Assembly: GCA_964547525.1 (NCBI GenBank)
Contig: CAZJOD010000186.1
Location: forward strand, 1-6,670
DNA: 6,670 bases
Source: CAZJOD01 sp964547525
GTDB taxonomy: Bacteria; Bacillota; Clostridia; JAAYHZ01
Direction of reading: 5' to 3'
Positions 1-6,655 of the stretch are shown here, one piece after another. The notes under the pieces were generated by a model. The model ran no database searches. It saw only the letters and a list, made by a program, of their open reading frames with translations, and was not told where the DNA came from. Position numbers and translations under genes: made by a program. The number at the start of each line of letters is the position of its first letter. Within the stretch, counting starts at the first letter, position 1.

Positions 1-1
1 T

Positions 2-1168
2 ACATACTTTAACGAAATTAATTCAAAGATAAAGGATGATGGACTATTTAAAGAGGAAAGGGTTATAACTACACCCCAATGTGCTCATATTGACGTAACT
101 GTACAAAAAGGTTTATTAAATATGTGTGCAAATAACTATCTGGGATTGGCCGATAATGAGGAAGTTATAAAAACCGCCAAAGAAAGCTTTAGCAGATATG
201 GATACGGCCTTTCATCCGTGCGTTTTATTTGTGGAACACAAACCATACATAAAGAACTCGAAAATAAAATTAGTAATTTTTTACAAACCGAAGATACAAT
301 TTTATATTCGTCTTGTTTTGATGCCAATACAGGCTTATTCGAAACTCTTTTAACTAAAGATGACGCTATATTAAGTGATGAACTAAATCATGCAAGCATT
401 ATAGACGGTGTGCGTTTATGTAAGGCTGTCAGATACAGATATAAAAACAATGATATGAGTGACTTGGAAGCAAAACTTTTAGAGGCAAAAGATGCAAGAA
501 TAAAACTTATTGCTACTGACGGAGTGTTTTCTATGGACGGAATTATAGCAAATTTAAAAGCAATATGCGACCTTGCAGAAAAATATGACGCTTTAGTTAT
601 GGTAGATGACAGTCATGCAGTAGGTTTTGTTGGAAAAACCGGTAAAGGCACTCCGGAATACTGTGGTGTAACAGGTAGAATAGATATAATAACAGGGACC
701 TTGGGAAAAGCTTTAGGTGGAGCAAGTGGTGGATATACAAGTGGAAAAACAGAAATAATTGATCTTTTAAGACAGCGGTCGAGACCATATTTATTTTCAA
801 ATACATTGGCACCGGTCATAGCGGCTTCTTCATGCAAAGTTTTAGATATGATATCTGCAAATACGAAACATAGAGATAAGCTCGAAGCAAATACAAAATA
901 TTTTAGAGAACATATAAAAAATGCCGGTTTTGATATAACAGACGGAACACATCCAATTGTACCTATAATGCTATATGATGCAAAAATTGCAAAAGAAATG
1001 GCTGACAGAATGTTGAAAAAGGGTGTATATGTAATCGGCTTTGTATATCCTGTTGTTCCACTGGGAAAAGCAAGGATTAGAACGCAAATTTCCGCTGCAC
1101 ATTCAATCGATGATTTAGATTTTGCCGTAAAAGCTTTTAAAGAATGTCGTCAAGAAATGGGATTATAA
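2..1168 (+). CDS. kbl: 2-amino-3-ketobutyrate CoA ligase (glycine C-acetyltransferase), 5' end cut by window
   Basis: PLP-dependent enzyme of the alpha-oxoamine synthase family. It cleaves 2-amino-3-ketobutyrate with CoA to glycine and acetyl-CoA, the second step of threonine breakdown after threonine dehydrogenase, in the cytosol. The first ATG in the window is at 122, but the frame is open back to position 2 and those 40 codons read as the family N-terminus (DGLFKEERVIT), so the true start lies left of the window. The 388 visible residues compare with about 398 in E. coli Kbl, so only a few to ten are missing. Landmarks, counted from position 2: CANNYLGL near 42, SVRFICGTQ near 72, DGVFSMDG near 173, DDSHAVG near 202, and TGTLGKALGGASGG with the Schiff-base lysine at 236 (codon 707-709). 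The C-terminal ARIRTQISAAH is also typical. No threonine dehydrogenase is in view; it would be expected upstream. Identity is very secure from sequence pattern alone. Confidence 0.96.
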   Translation, partial: TYFNEINSKIKDDGLFKEERVITTPQCAHIDVTVQKGLLNMCANNYLGLADNEEVIKTAKESFSRYGYGLSSVRFICGTQTIHKELENKISNFLQTEDTILYSSCFDANTGLFETLLTKDDAILSDELNHASIIDGVRLCKAVRYRYKNNDMSDLEAKLLEAKDARIKLIATDGVFSMDGIIANLKAICDLAEKYDALVMVDDSHAVGFVGKTGKGTPEYCGVTGRIDIITGTLGKALGGASGGYTSGKTEIIDLLRQRSRPYLFSNTLAPVIAASSCKVLDMISANTKHRDKLEANTKYFREHIKNAGFDITDGTHPIVPIMLYDAKIAKEMADRMLKKGVYVIGFVYPVVPLGKARIRTQISAAHSIDDLDFAVKAFKECRQEMGL

Positions 1169-1202
1169 CTTTAAAAAGAGTAGATTTAACAAAGTGAAAA
1201 AA

Positions 1203-1240
1203 GACCCGCGGCCGCATCGAGCGTTCCCGGGTCGACGTAC
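1203..1240. other. GC-rich linker-like patch with stacked rare-cutter sites
   Basis: By count, 28 of 38 bases are G or C, inside a spacer that is otherwise strongly A/T. It holds four palindromic restriction sites: SacII CCGCGG at 1206-1211 overlapping NotI GCGGCCGC at 1208-1215, then SmaI/XmaI CCCGGG at 1226-1231 overlapping SalI GTCGAC at 1231-1236. This density looks like a synthetic polylinker or library adaptor carried into an assembly, or the joint of a chimeric clone. A natural reading is possible: GACCCG (1203-1208) can pair with CGGGTC (1228-1233) as a 6-bp stem, but no T-run follows. I cannot name a specific vector. Confidence 0.6.
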
Positions 1241-1287
1241 ATTTTTAAAAACAAGTTTTAAAAAACGTATCCTATTTAATAAAAAAC

Positions 1288-1313
1288 AAAGGAGCGGAAA
1301 TACCCGTTCCTTT
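1288..1313. terminator. Bidirectional intrinsic terminator between convergent genes
   Basis: GGAGCGG (1291-1297) pairs with CCGTTCC (1304-1310), seven pairs with one G-T, around a six-base loop. The stem extends by AAA/TTT to 1288 and 1313. TTTTAT follows on the + strand, and an A-rich run (1281-1290) gives a U-tract on the - strand. It can therefore end kbl from the left and the isomerase gene from the right, as its convergent position suggests. Confidence 0.8.
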
Positions 1314-1403
1314 TATACTATAACTTATGTATTAAGATTTCTAATAAAGTATTTAAATATAAATACAGCTTTAATATAATACTAAAATTAATTTAGCATA
1401 TGA

Positions 1404-2318
1404 TTATGCTTGTTCTAATATACCTCTTGCCATATTCAATGAAATCTCGGTTCCTTGTTCACAGATTTCCATTCCTTCAAATTCAAGAGAAACATATCCT
1501 TTGAAACATGAATTTTTAATCATACGAGCAATGGCCCATATATCCAAATCTCCTTGCCCTAAAATCGATCCTCTTAGCATTTTCCCTCCAAGAGTTTCAA
1601 ACCAACTACCGTTATTGCAATTAAACATTTCAGTTTGACCGGGAAGCTTTGATTTGTCTCTGATATAAAAATCTTTAAGATGTATAATTTCTGTATAAGG
1701 TAGACACTTCTTAACCGCACCTTCACTAAATTCGTCAACGCACAAAAAATTACCCACATCCATAGTCAACCTCATAAAGGGTCTGTCAACAGCCTCTAAT
1801 ATTCTTAAAATACGATCCGATCCGTTGCAGAAGAAACCATGGTTTTCTAATGTTGTATGTATACCGAATGTGGCTGCATAATCACTTAATATTCTAGTGT
1901 TTTCCACCATCAATGGAAATTCTTTTTCAAAATTATGAAGAGTGTTTGTTGAAAACGGACGCCTGAAAGAAGCGATATCATGTCTCATTCTACTGATTCC
2001 CAAACGATTTGCAGCTTGTATATGTAGCATAATACGTTCAATTTCAGATTCCCTTATTTTGGGATCTTCATTAATAATATCTGCATTAACCGAGTAAGTC
2101 GAAATCTCCAAATTGACAGATCTGCATTTATCACGGACACTGTCAATTAAATTGTAATTTAATGTTTTGTTTGCTTCATCGACAAAAGGTAAATAAAACG
2201 GAACAAACTCGATGTGTTTACATCCGTTCTTCACTGCAAAATCAATAACATCGTAAATTGATTTACGTCCTTCTTTCATAGCCGGTGTTAAACAATAGCT
2301 ACTCATTCCAAGCTTCAT
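1404..2318 (-). CDS. Sugar phosphate isomerase/epimerase (xylose-isomerase-like TIM barrel)
   Basis: 304-residue protein of the xylose-isomerase-like TIM-barrel superfamily (AP endonuclease 2 fold), which interconverts sugars or sugar phosphates using a divalent metal; substrate unknown. The four metal ligands can be picked out: E158 in TLENHG, D187 in MDVGN, H213 in IIHLKDF, and E289 in SLEFEG. The first three have nearly the spacing seen in D-tagatose/psicose 3-epimerases (E152, D185, H211). KHIEF near 34-38 is the usual second strand, and GSILGQGDLD near 250-259 matches the late GxGxxD loop of the family. The length is normal. The ATG at 2318 has a strong GGGAGG site (2327-2332) eight bases upstream. 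It is the last of three genes on this strand, about 190 bases after the kinase, so it may be cotranscribed or have its own promoter. An inosose dehydratase or hydroxypyruvate isomerase activity cannot be excluded. Fold assignment is secure, substrate is not. Confidence 0.88.
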   Translation of the reverse strand: MKLGMSSYCLTPAMKEGRKSIYDVIDFAVKNGCKHIEFVPFYLPFVDEANKTLNYNLIDSVRDKCRSVNLEISTYSVNADIINEDPKIRESEIERIMLHIQAANRLGISRMRHDIASFRRPFSTNTLHNFEKEFPLMVENTRILSDYAATFGIHTTLENHGFFCNGSDRILRILEAVDRPFMRLTMDVGNFLCVDEFSEGAVKKCLPYTEIIHLKDFYIRDKSKLPGQTEMFNCNNGSWFETLGGKMLRGSILGQGDLDIWAIARMIKNSCFKGYVSLEFEGMEICEQGTEISLNMARGILEQA

Positions 2319-2366
2319 TAAATATTCCTCCCTGAATTTGGCTTACTTTAAAAAAATAATAAATAT

Positions 2367-2395
2367 AAAATATCACAGGAAGAGATATTAATCAA
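2367..2395 (-). promoter_or_regulatory. Weak candidate promoter for the isomerase gene
   Basis: On the - strand TTGATT (2390-2395) lies 17 bases before TATTTT (2367-2372), about 50 bases upstream of the isomerase start. Each hexamer matches its consensus at four of six positions. In such AT-rich DNA this could occur by chance. It matters only because the gap to the kinase gene is long enough to allow separate transcription. Confidence 0.25.
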
Positions 2396-2509
2396 CCTGT
2401 TTAGCATTTTAATTAAGTATTCAATAATACAAGTAATTTAACAATGTGCTTCAGACTTTTTTGTTAATCAAAAAGCTAATAAATAAGTCATAAAAAAGTT
2501 TTTACATAG

Positions 2510-3499
2510 TTATGTTTTTCTATATAAAATAGTCCTGTCTTTCATAAAATGTAAAACATCTTCGTAACGAGGCATAACTTTTAAAGCCCCTTTCTTTGTA
2601 ACAATCAATGCAGCGGCACTATTTGCCATAATACCCATATTTATGAGATCTTCTTTTGTTAAATTGTCCAAGTCATGATCTAATATATAGTTCAAAATGC
2701 ATGCACAAAAGGTATCTCCCGCCCCTGTAGTATCTATAACCGGACTTATCTCATAACCTTTATTTTCTATCATTTGGTTTTTATAAAATATAATGCTACC
2801 TTTTTTCCCTCGGGTAACACATAGCAACCGAATAGAAAATTTTTGTTTCAGAGCGCAAACTCCTTCTGAAATTACATTTTTGCCTGTAATAAACTCTAAT
2901 TCTTCCTCAGATATTTTTAAGATATCACAAAAAGCCAATCCGTATAGTATTTGCTCTTTAGCCATATCCAAGCTTTCCCAAAGGGGTTCCCTTAAATTTG
3001 GATCGAAAGATATTATTATGTTTTGTTGTTTGGCAATATTTAAAGCATATAAAGTTGCTTCTCTTACCTTTTCATGAGTCATGGAAAGTGAACCAAAATG
3101 GAATATCCGTGTGTTTTTCAACATTTCTATATCAATATCTTCCTTAGTATACATCATATCGGCACCGGGATTTCTATAAAAAGAAAAATCTCTGTCACCA
3201 TCCGCCTTTTTATGGATAAAGGCTAATGTTGTCGGTATTTTTTGATCAGTTTTCAAATTGCAAGTGTCAATACCTATTTCACACAATACATTCTTTAAGT
3301 GTAGCCCAAGAAAATCAGAACCTATTTTACCCATGAAAGCCGTTTTTTTATTAAAGTTTCTTAACATAGATAATACATTGCACGGAGCGCCACCCGGATT
3401 AGCTTCAAACATCATATTTCCTTGTTCGCTATATCCGTTATGTGTAAAATCAATCAACAATTCACCCATTGCAACTACATCATATTTTTTACTTGTCAT
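2510..3499 (-). CDS. PfkB-family carbohydrate kinase (fructokinase/ribokinase-like)
   Basis: ATP-dependent cytosolic sugar kinase of the PfkB/ribokinase family, 329 residues, the normal length. Signature 1 is NPGGAPCNV (34-42), in the form common in bacterial fructokinases, followed by GKIGSDFLG. The central FDPNLR (165-170) is present. Signature 2 is DTTGAGDTF (256-264), with the anion hole GAG and catalytic base D262. I start at ATG 3499 rather than the ATG 15 bases upstream at 3514. GGAGGT (3507-3512) sits seven bases before 3499, the upstream ATG has no ribosome binding site, and the family N-terminus begins at YDVVAMGELLIDF. It starts five bases after the hydrolase stop, so the two are one transcript and probably translationally coupled. 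With the downstream isomerase it suggests isomerise-then-phosphorylate sugar catabolism. 2-keto-3-deoxygluconate or another sugar is an alternative to fructose as substrate. Confidence 0.92.
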   Translation of the reverse strand: MTSKKYDVVAMGELLIDFTHNGYSEQGNMMFEANPGGAPCNVLSMLRNFNKKTAFMGKIGSDFLGLHLKNVLCEIGIDTCNLKTDQKIPTTLAFIHKKADGDRDFSFYRNPGADMMYTKEDIDIEMLKNTRIFHFGSLSMTHEKVREATLYALNIAKQQNIIISFDPNLREPLWESLDMAKEQILYGLAFCDILKISEEELEFITGKNVISEGVCALKQKFSIRLLCVTRGKKGSIIFYKNQMIENKGYEISPVIDTTGAGDTFCACILNYILDHDLDNLTKEDLINMGIMANSAAALIVTKKGALKVMPRYEDVLHFMKDRTILYRKT

Positions 3500-3504
3500 T
3501 TTAA

Positions 3505-4218
3505 TTACCTCCATTGTATCAAAGCTTGATTTAAAGCGTCTTCAACTCGTCTTCGAGGTTTGTTATGATAAATCATACCATGTCCCGGAAGCATCATATC
3601 AGAATCGAATTTTGCGAACTTTTTTAGTGACTGTAAGTATATTTTTTTATCAAAATCAATCGAACCGTTCCATCCGAAAAAACCGTCTAACAATGTCCCG
3701 ATAATGTCACCGCTTATCACTATCATCTTTCCTTCATAAACAAAAGTATATGCCGTGCAACCCATGGTGTGACCGGGTAAATGCATCGCATTAATTTTCA
3801 CACCGGACATATCGATAACTTCATTATCATTTAAACTAACATCTATCTTGCATGTGATAATCTTCTTATGATATAGATACCCACAACACCTTTCATCTCC
3901 CGTTTGTATAGCATCAGCCGTTTCATGATGAGCGTAAAGCTTTACACCCTGTTTTGCCATGTGACTTGCGGCACCTGAATGGTCTAAATGAGGATGTGTT
4001 ATAAAACATGCTTTTATATCATTAGGATCAAGCCCCCAATATTTGATATTTTTATATATTTGAGAAAAGGTATCTCCGCAACCACAATCGAACATAATTA
4101 AACCGTCACATGTATTTAAAATGTATGTGTTACAATCACTATAATCGGCATCATCGGTAACTGTCGTAATTCCATTCAAACTGCCGCCTACTTGAAACAA
4201 ATTCTTTAGGATTTGCAT
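3505..4218 (-). CDS. Metallo-beta-lactamase-fold hydrolase (glyoxalase II-like)
   Basis: 237-residue soluble hydrolase of the metallo-beta-lactamase fold, with a dinuclear metal site. Visible ligands are THPHLDH (H75, H77, D79, H80), H150 in LPGHTMG, D171 in SGDIIG, and H213 in LPGHGM. All ligand positions of the glyoxalase II-type core are present, so it should be active. No secretion signal is seen. The ATG at 4218 has AAGGAG (4227-4232) eight bases upstream. It is the first gene of the leftward unit, and its last codons carry the kinase ribosome binding site. Likely substrates are a thioester, lactone or phosphoester; in a sugar module a lactonase-like role is an inference. There is no sign of beta-lactamase function. 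A CC pair (111-112) and CGCG (45-48) are unusual but not diagnostic. Confidence 0.9.
   Translation of the reverse strand: MQILKNLFQVGGSLNGITTVTDDADYSDCNTYILNTCDGLIMFDCGCGDTFSQIYKNIKYWGLDPNDIKACFITHPHLDHSGAASHMAKQGVKLYAHHETADAIQTGDERCCGYLYHKKIITCKIDVSLNDNEVIDMSGVKINAMHLPGHTMGCTAYTFVYEGKMIVISGDIIGTLLDGFFGWNGSIDFDKKIYLQSLKKFAKFDSDMMLPGHGMIYHNKPRRRVEDALNQALIQWR
3507..3512 (-). promoter_or_regulatory. Ribosome binding site fixing the kinase start
   Basis: GGAGGT on the - strand overlaps the hydrolase stop codon at 3505-3507 by one base and lies seven bases before ATG 3499. The alternative ATG at 3512-3514 overlaps this site, so it cannot use it. This settles the start and implies translational coupling. 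Confidence 0.8.
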
Positions 4219-4277
4219 TGAATTATCTCCTTGTTATATGGAATATAAAGTTAAAAAAATACTTACATTCTCATATA

Positions 4278-4286
4278 AGTATACCA
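4278..4286 (-). promoter_or_regulatory. Extended -10 promoter for the hydrolase-kinase unit
   Basis: On the - strand TGG-TATACT forms an extended -10 element, with the hexamer matching five of six consensus bases. The predicted start would give a leader of about 50 bases before ATG 4218. No convincing -35 is seen, which is usual for extended -10 promoters. Confidence 0.5.
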
Positions 4287-4339
4287 TGAAATATATGATT
4301 TAAATACTGTTTCCTTTAGTGCTTTTAATTCTAAATGTA

Positions 4340-4348
4340 TGGTAAAAT
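4340..4348 (+). promoter_or_regulatory. Extended -10 promoter for the URO-D-like gene
   Basis: TGG-TAAAAT is an extended -10 element with five of six consensus bases, about 40 bases before ATG 4388. A second possible -10 (TATATT, 4365-4370) lies too close to the ribosome binding site to be preferred. The -35 region is poor. Confidence 0.45.
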
Positions 4349-4387
4349 ATATCTTGTGATTGCTTATATTAGATCGGAGGCTATGTA

Positions 4388-5623
4388 ATGAATAAAGAAG
4401 AAATGATATTAAAAAAGCTTGCATATGAATATGTTGGTATTGCAAACAGTGAAAAAAACAATGAAAATATAAAACTGCACAAAGCGGTTAATGACTTAAA
4501 ACCCATTCGTCCCGTAGTTCTAATAAATGAGCTTCCGTGGCATGAAATGAATATTAACGGTGAATTGTCTTTATTATGCAATGATCCTTATTTAAGAACA
4601 GTTGAATGGTTTTTAAGGAGTAATATATATAAAAATAAATATATGCCTGCGGACATGGTTGTCCCCCCCTTTATACCCGTAAATAAAGTGGTTCATTCAA
4701 CGGGAATAGGAATAACTGTCAACGAGGAAATATTACATACCGACAAAGATAATAATATCGTAGCTCATCGATATATTGACATATTAAAAACCGAAGATGA
4801 TTTACAAAAATTGAAAAATCCGATTATATCGTATGATAAACAAGAGACCTTGCGAAGATACAATTTAGTCGGAGAAATACTTGGGGATATAATACCTGTA
4901 AAAATTACCGGTTCCGGATATTTCGGAATAGCTACATGGGATGACATATCCAGGTATCGAGGGGTAGAAAATCTATTGACCGATTTAGCTTTGCGTCCTG
5001 ATTTCATGCATAAAATTGTCAGAAGAATAACAGATATTAAATTGTCGGTCCTTGAACAAATGGAAACACTTAATTTATTTGATAACAACCCATATGATCT
5101 GCATTGTACTCCGATTCATACCAACGATTTACCGGGATCTCATTTTGACGGAGTAAATTATACGAGAAAAAATATCTGGGGACGTGGTACAGCTCAGATA
5201 TTTGCGTCGGTCTCCGCATCTATGCATGATGAATTTGATATAGAATATATGAAAGAATCTATCGGACAATGTGGTTTATCCTATTACGGATGCTGTGAAC
5301 CTTTAGATAAAAAGATAGATATACTTAAAAAATTAGATAATTTAAGGAAAATTTCTATAACACCTTGGGCGGATGTCAGAATAGCCGCTGAAGCTATACA
5401 AAACCGTTATGTTTTATCCGCAAAACCCAATCCTGCTTCTGTTGCCGTACCAAATACCGATAAAGAATATCTTCAAAAGGAAATAAAAACGATTCTGGAT
5501 GCATGTCAAAAAAACAATTGCCCCTGTGATATCGTTTTAAAAGATATAAGTACTTGTCGTAAAAGACCTGAAAATATATTCGATTGGGAAAAAGTTGTTA
5601 TGAATATGGTGACACATTACTAA
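4388..5623 (+). CDS. Uroporphyrinogen-decarboxylase-like protein of unknown function
   Basis: 411-residue soluble protein that resembles the URO-D/MtaA-type TIM-barrel superfamily, but probably not HemE: it is longer than HemE (about 350) and I cannot find the N-terminal haem-pathway arginine motif. Landmarks: RPVVLINELPWHEM (41-54), TGSGYFGIATWDD (174-186), YYGCCEPLDKKIDILKKL (299-316), RKISITPWADV (330-340) and a late KPNPASVAV. The paired cysteines C302-C303 in the GCCEPLD strand lie where methyltransferase relatives place metal ligands, and the tail has four more cysteines (373, 378, 380, 390). Together these suggest metal binding, but the reaction is unknown. Superfamily relatives include corrinoid-linked methyltransferases, yet no corrinoid protein is encoded nearby. 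ATG 4388 follows GGAGG (4376-4380) by seven bases. It is divergent from the hydrolase-kinase unit and probably co-regulated with it. I see no clear intrinsic terminator after the stop. Confidence 0.72.
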   Translation: MNKEEMILKKLAYEYVGIANSEKNNENIKLHKAVNDLKPIRPVVLINELPWHEMNINGELSLLCNDPYLRTVEWFLRSNIYKNKYMPADMVVPPFIPVNKVVHSTGIGITVNEEILHTDKDNNIVAHRYIDILKTEDDLQKLKNPIISYDKQETLRRYNLVGEILGDIIPVKITGSGYFGIATWDDISRYRGVENLLTDLALRPDFMHKIVRRITDIKLSVLEQMETLNLFDNNPYDLHCTPIHTNDLPGSHFDGVNYTRKNIWGRGTAQIFASVSASMHDEFDIEYMKESIGQCGLSYYGCCEPLDKKIDILKKLDNLRKISITPWADVRIAAEAIQNRYVLSAKPNPASVAVPNTDKEYLQKEIKTILDACQKNNCPCDIVLKDISTCRKRPENIFDWEKVVMNMVTHY

Positions 5624-6152
5624 ATGAATACGCAATTAATCTGCACATTTGTAAATCTCACCGCTCTAAGCGTTAGTATAGGTGTTCGAAAATATGTTAT
5701 ATATTAAGTTAGCCTACCATCATCAGTACCGGATAGCTATCCCGGTAGACGGGGGATATCCCCGGAGGACTTCCCCACTTACACTCAAACTTTCTACACA
5801 TGCAGTCACTTCCACCCCGCCAAAGATGTATAGCCAATCGGTAGACATGCTATCCATTGCCGTCTTTGTCCAACAACCAAAGACTCGACCTTTGGGGTCA
5901 TGTTAATTTCGGGGCTACTAAGGTATTCATTTTCATTACAGCCTGTGCTAGCCGAAAATTTGAGCCATATAAAGGATATAGTGAGGAAAATAGGCTTAAA
6001 ATGCACAAACAATTGTAAAAATCAAGTAAACCCACAGAAAACATGACTTTGTTCCATATAATGTTTTTGTTTTTTCTGAGAAGGCTTTTGAGCATTTTAA
6101 AAAAGTTTTTGAAGTAAAATCATATTATTTATATATTATATAAATTGCTGAA
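5624..6152. other. Non-coding stretch without a supportable intact gene
   Basis: Between the URO-D-like stop and the DUF3592-like fragment I find no frame with a believable start, ribosome binding site and family pattern. The left two-thirds contain the GC-rich hairpin island listed separately. From about 6000 the sequence turns very A/T-rich; 6121-6180 has only 6 G/C in 60. Short open frames on both strands overlap each other, which fits relic or structured DNA rather than coding sequence. Confidence 0.55.
5718..5900. other. GC-rich, hairpin-rich island; possible mobile-element end or structured RNA
   Basis: By count 55 of 100 bases at 5721-5820 and 37 of 80 at 5821-5900 are G/C, against about one third elsewhere. 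Inverted repeats stack up: TACCGGATAG/CTATCCCGGTA (5727-5747, one bulge), CGGGGGAT/ATCCCCG (5750-5764, one bulge), GTCTTTG/CAAAGAC (5862-5868 with 5878-5884, nine-base loop) and, mutually exclusive with that, CCAAAG/CTTTGG (5877-5882 with 5889-5894). The segment at 5731-5750 is partly repeated at 5828-5846 (shared TATAGC-like core and CGGTAGAC). One - strand frame is open across it, ending GYPPSTGIAIRY at about 5724, with no start. It could be the 3' end of an IS200/IS605-type element with its guide-RNA region, or an unrelated structured RNA. I cannot decide, and the strand is uncertain. Confidence 0.35.
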
Positions 6153-6353
6153 TTAATTAAATCTTATATATTCAATAATTTTTATTATCATATAGCCATA
6201 AACCAACATAAAAAAAATTATATGTATCATATACCTGTAACAATATTTTGGGTCATTTATCACAACTTTCTCAGGATACTTTGACCAATATACCACTTTT
6301 ATAGTCGATCCTATTTTGTGTGATCGTCCTATATATACTTCATCATTTTGATT
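6153..6353 (-). pseudogene. C-terminal fragment of a DUF3592-like membrane protein
   Basis: A 66-codon open frame with no start codon, bounded on its N-terminal side by a stop (6354-6356). It reads YIGRSHKIGSTIKVVYWSK, then YPEKVVIND, then a hydrophobic segment (about residues 41-60, IHIIFFMLVYGYMI core) and a basic tail. The order 'K-x-G-x-x-(I/V)-x-V-x-Y ... P-E', followed directly by one membrane helix, is the C-terminal half of DUF3592-type small membrane proteins of unknown function. The N-terminal helix and start are absent, so it is a relic, or the start is lost by frameshift. It overlaps the end of the Rhs remnant by about 11 bases. The family call rests on pattern only. Confidence 0.45.
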
Positions 6354-6655
6354 TTAATCTATATGACGTTCCACCTATAGCGTTTTCGGGATCTTGCCAA
6401 GCTTATATTACTTATAAAAGGCACAGGTACAAAATGCAGTGCTGCTCCGACAAACAATTCGTAATCATGAACTTGTCTTACTGTATATTCATTTCCATTT
6501 TGAATTACATAGTACCTATCAGTAGGGTCGCTAAACATTATCGGATTATTACCACAATACACATACAAATTCAAACTCAGCGGATCTTTAAGGTCACCTG
6601 TGTAACTATCCTCGGTTATGAACCTACCTATCGCAGGATCATAATACGGTGTGAA
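6343..6655 (-). pseudogene. Rhs-repeat protein tip remnant (core end plus start of variable C-terminus)
   Basis: Reading leftward from 6655 the frame gives YYDPAIGRFITED, SYTGDLKDPLSL, NLYVYCGNNP and MFSDPTD. This is the conserved end of the Rhs-associated core, just before the variable toxin domain of Rhs/WapA/YD-repeat proteins. A stop (6656-6658) lies immediately upstream where the core should continue, so the large N-terminal part is missing. After DPTD come about 50 residues with a hydrophobic FVGAALHFVPVPF stretch. Near 6400-6412 the coding pattern appears to jump frame: the ORF ends RWNVI at 6359, while the neighbouring frame reads AWQDPENAIGGTSYRLKSK and stops at 6343-6345. So it is truncated, stop-interrupted and probably frameshifted. 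No toxin family is recognisable. The Rhs part is highly recognisable; the frameshift is an inference. Confidence 0.8.

Noticed and set aside
1194..1379. Short + strand frame of 61 codons after kbl
   Set aside because: It reads through the linker-like patch and the terminator hairpin, and has no ribosome binding site or protein-like pattern.
2438..2467. Inverted repeat TTAACAA/TTGTTAA and nearby A/T runs between kinase and isomerase as a terminator
   Set aside because: The arms are only A/T-rich with a 16-base spacer and no clear T-run at the right place; stability would be poor.
3258..3704. 148-codon + strand frame opposite the kinase and hydrolase genes
   Set aside because: It is antisense to two genes with intact catalytic motifs, has no ribosome binding site and shows no family pattern; it is a shadow frame.
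5718..5960. Group II intron end or tRNA/rRNA fragment
   Set aside because: I could not find a domain V-like hairpin, a cloverleaf with a TTC arm, or any rRNA signature motif.
5682..6095. Overlapping short frames on both strands in the GC-rich island and beyond
   Set aside because: They contradict each other in frame and strand and lack ribosome binding sites; they probably result from the composition of structured DNA.
6030..6143. Short + strand open stretch reading NVFVFSEKAFEHFKKVFE
   Set aside because: It has no start codon or recognisable family and is too short to tell a gene relic from chance.
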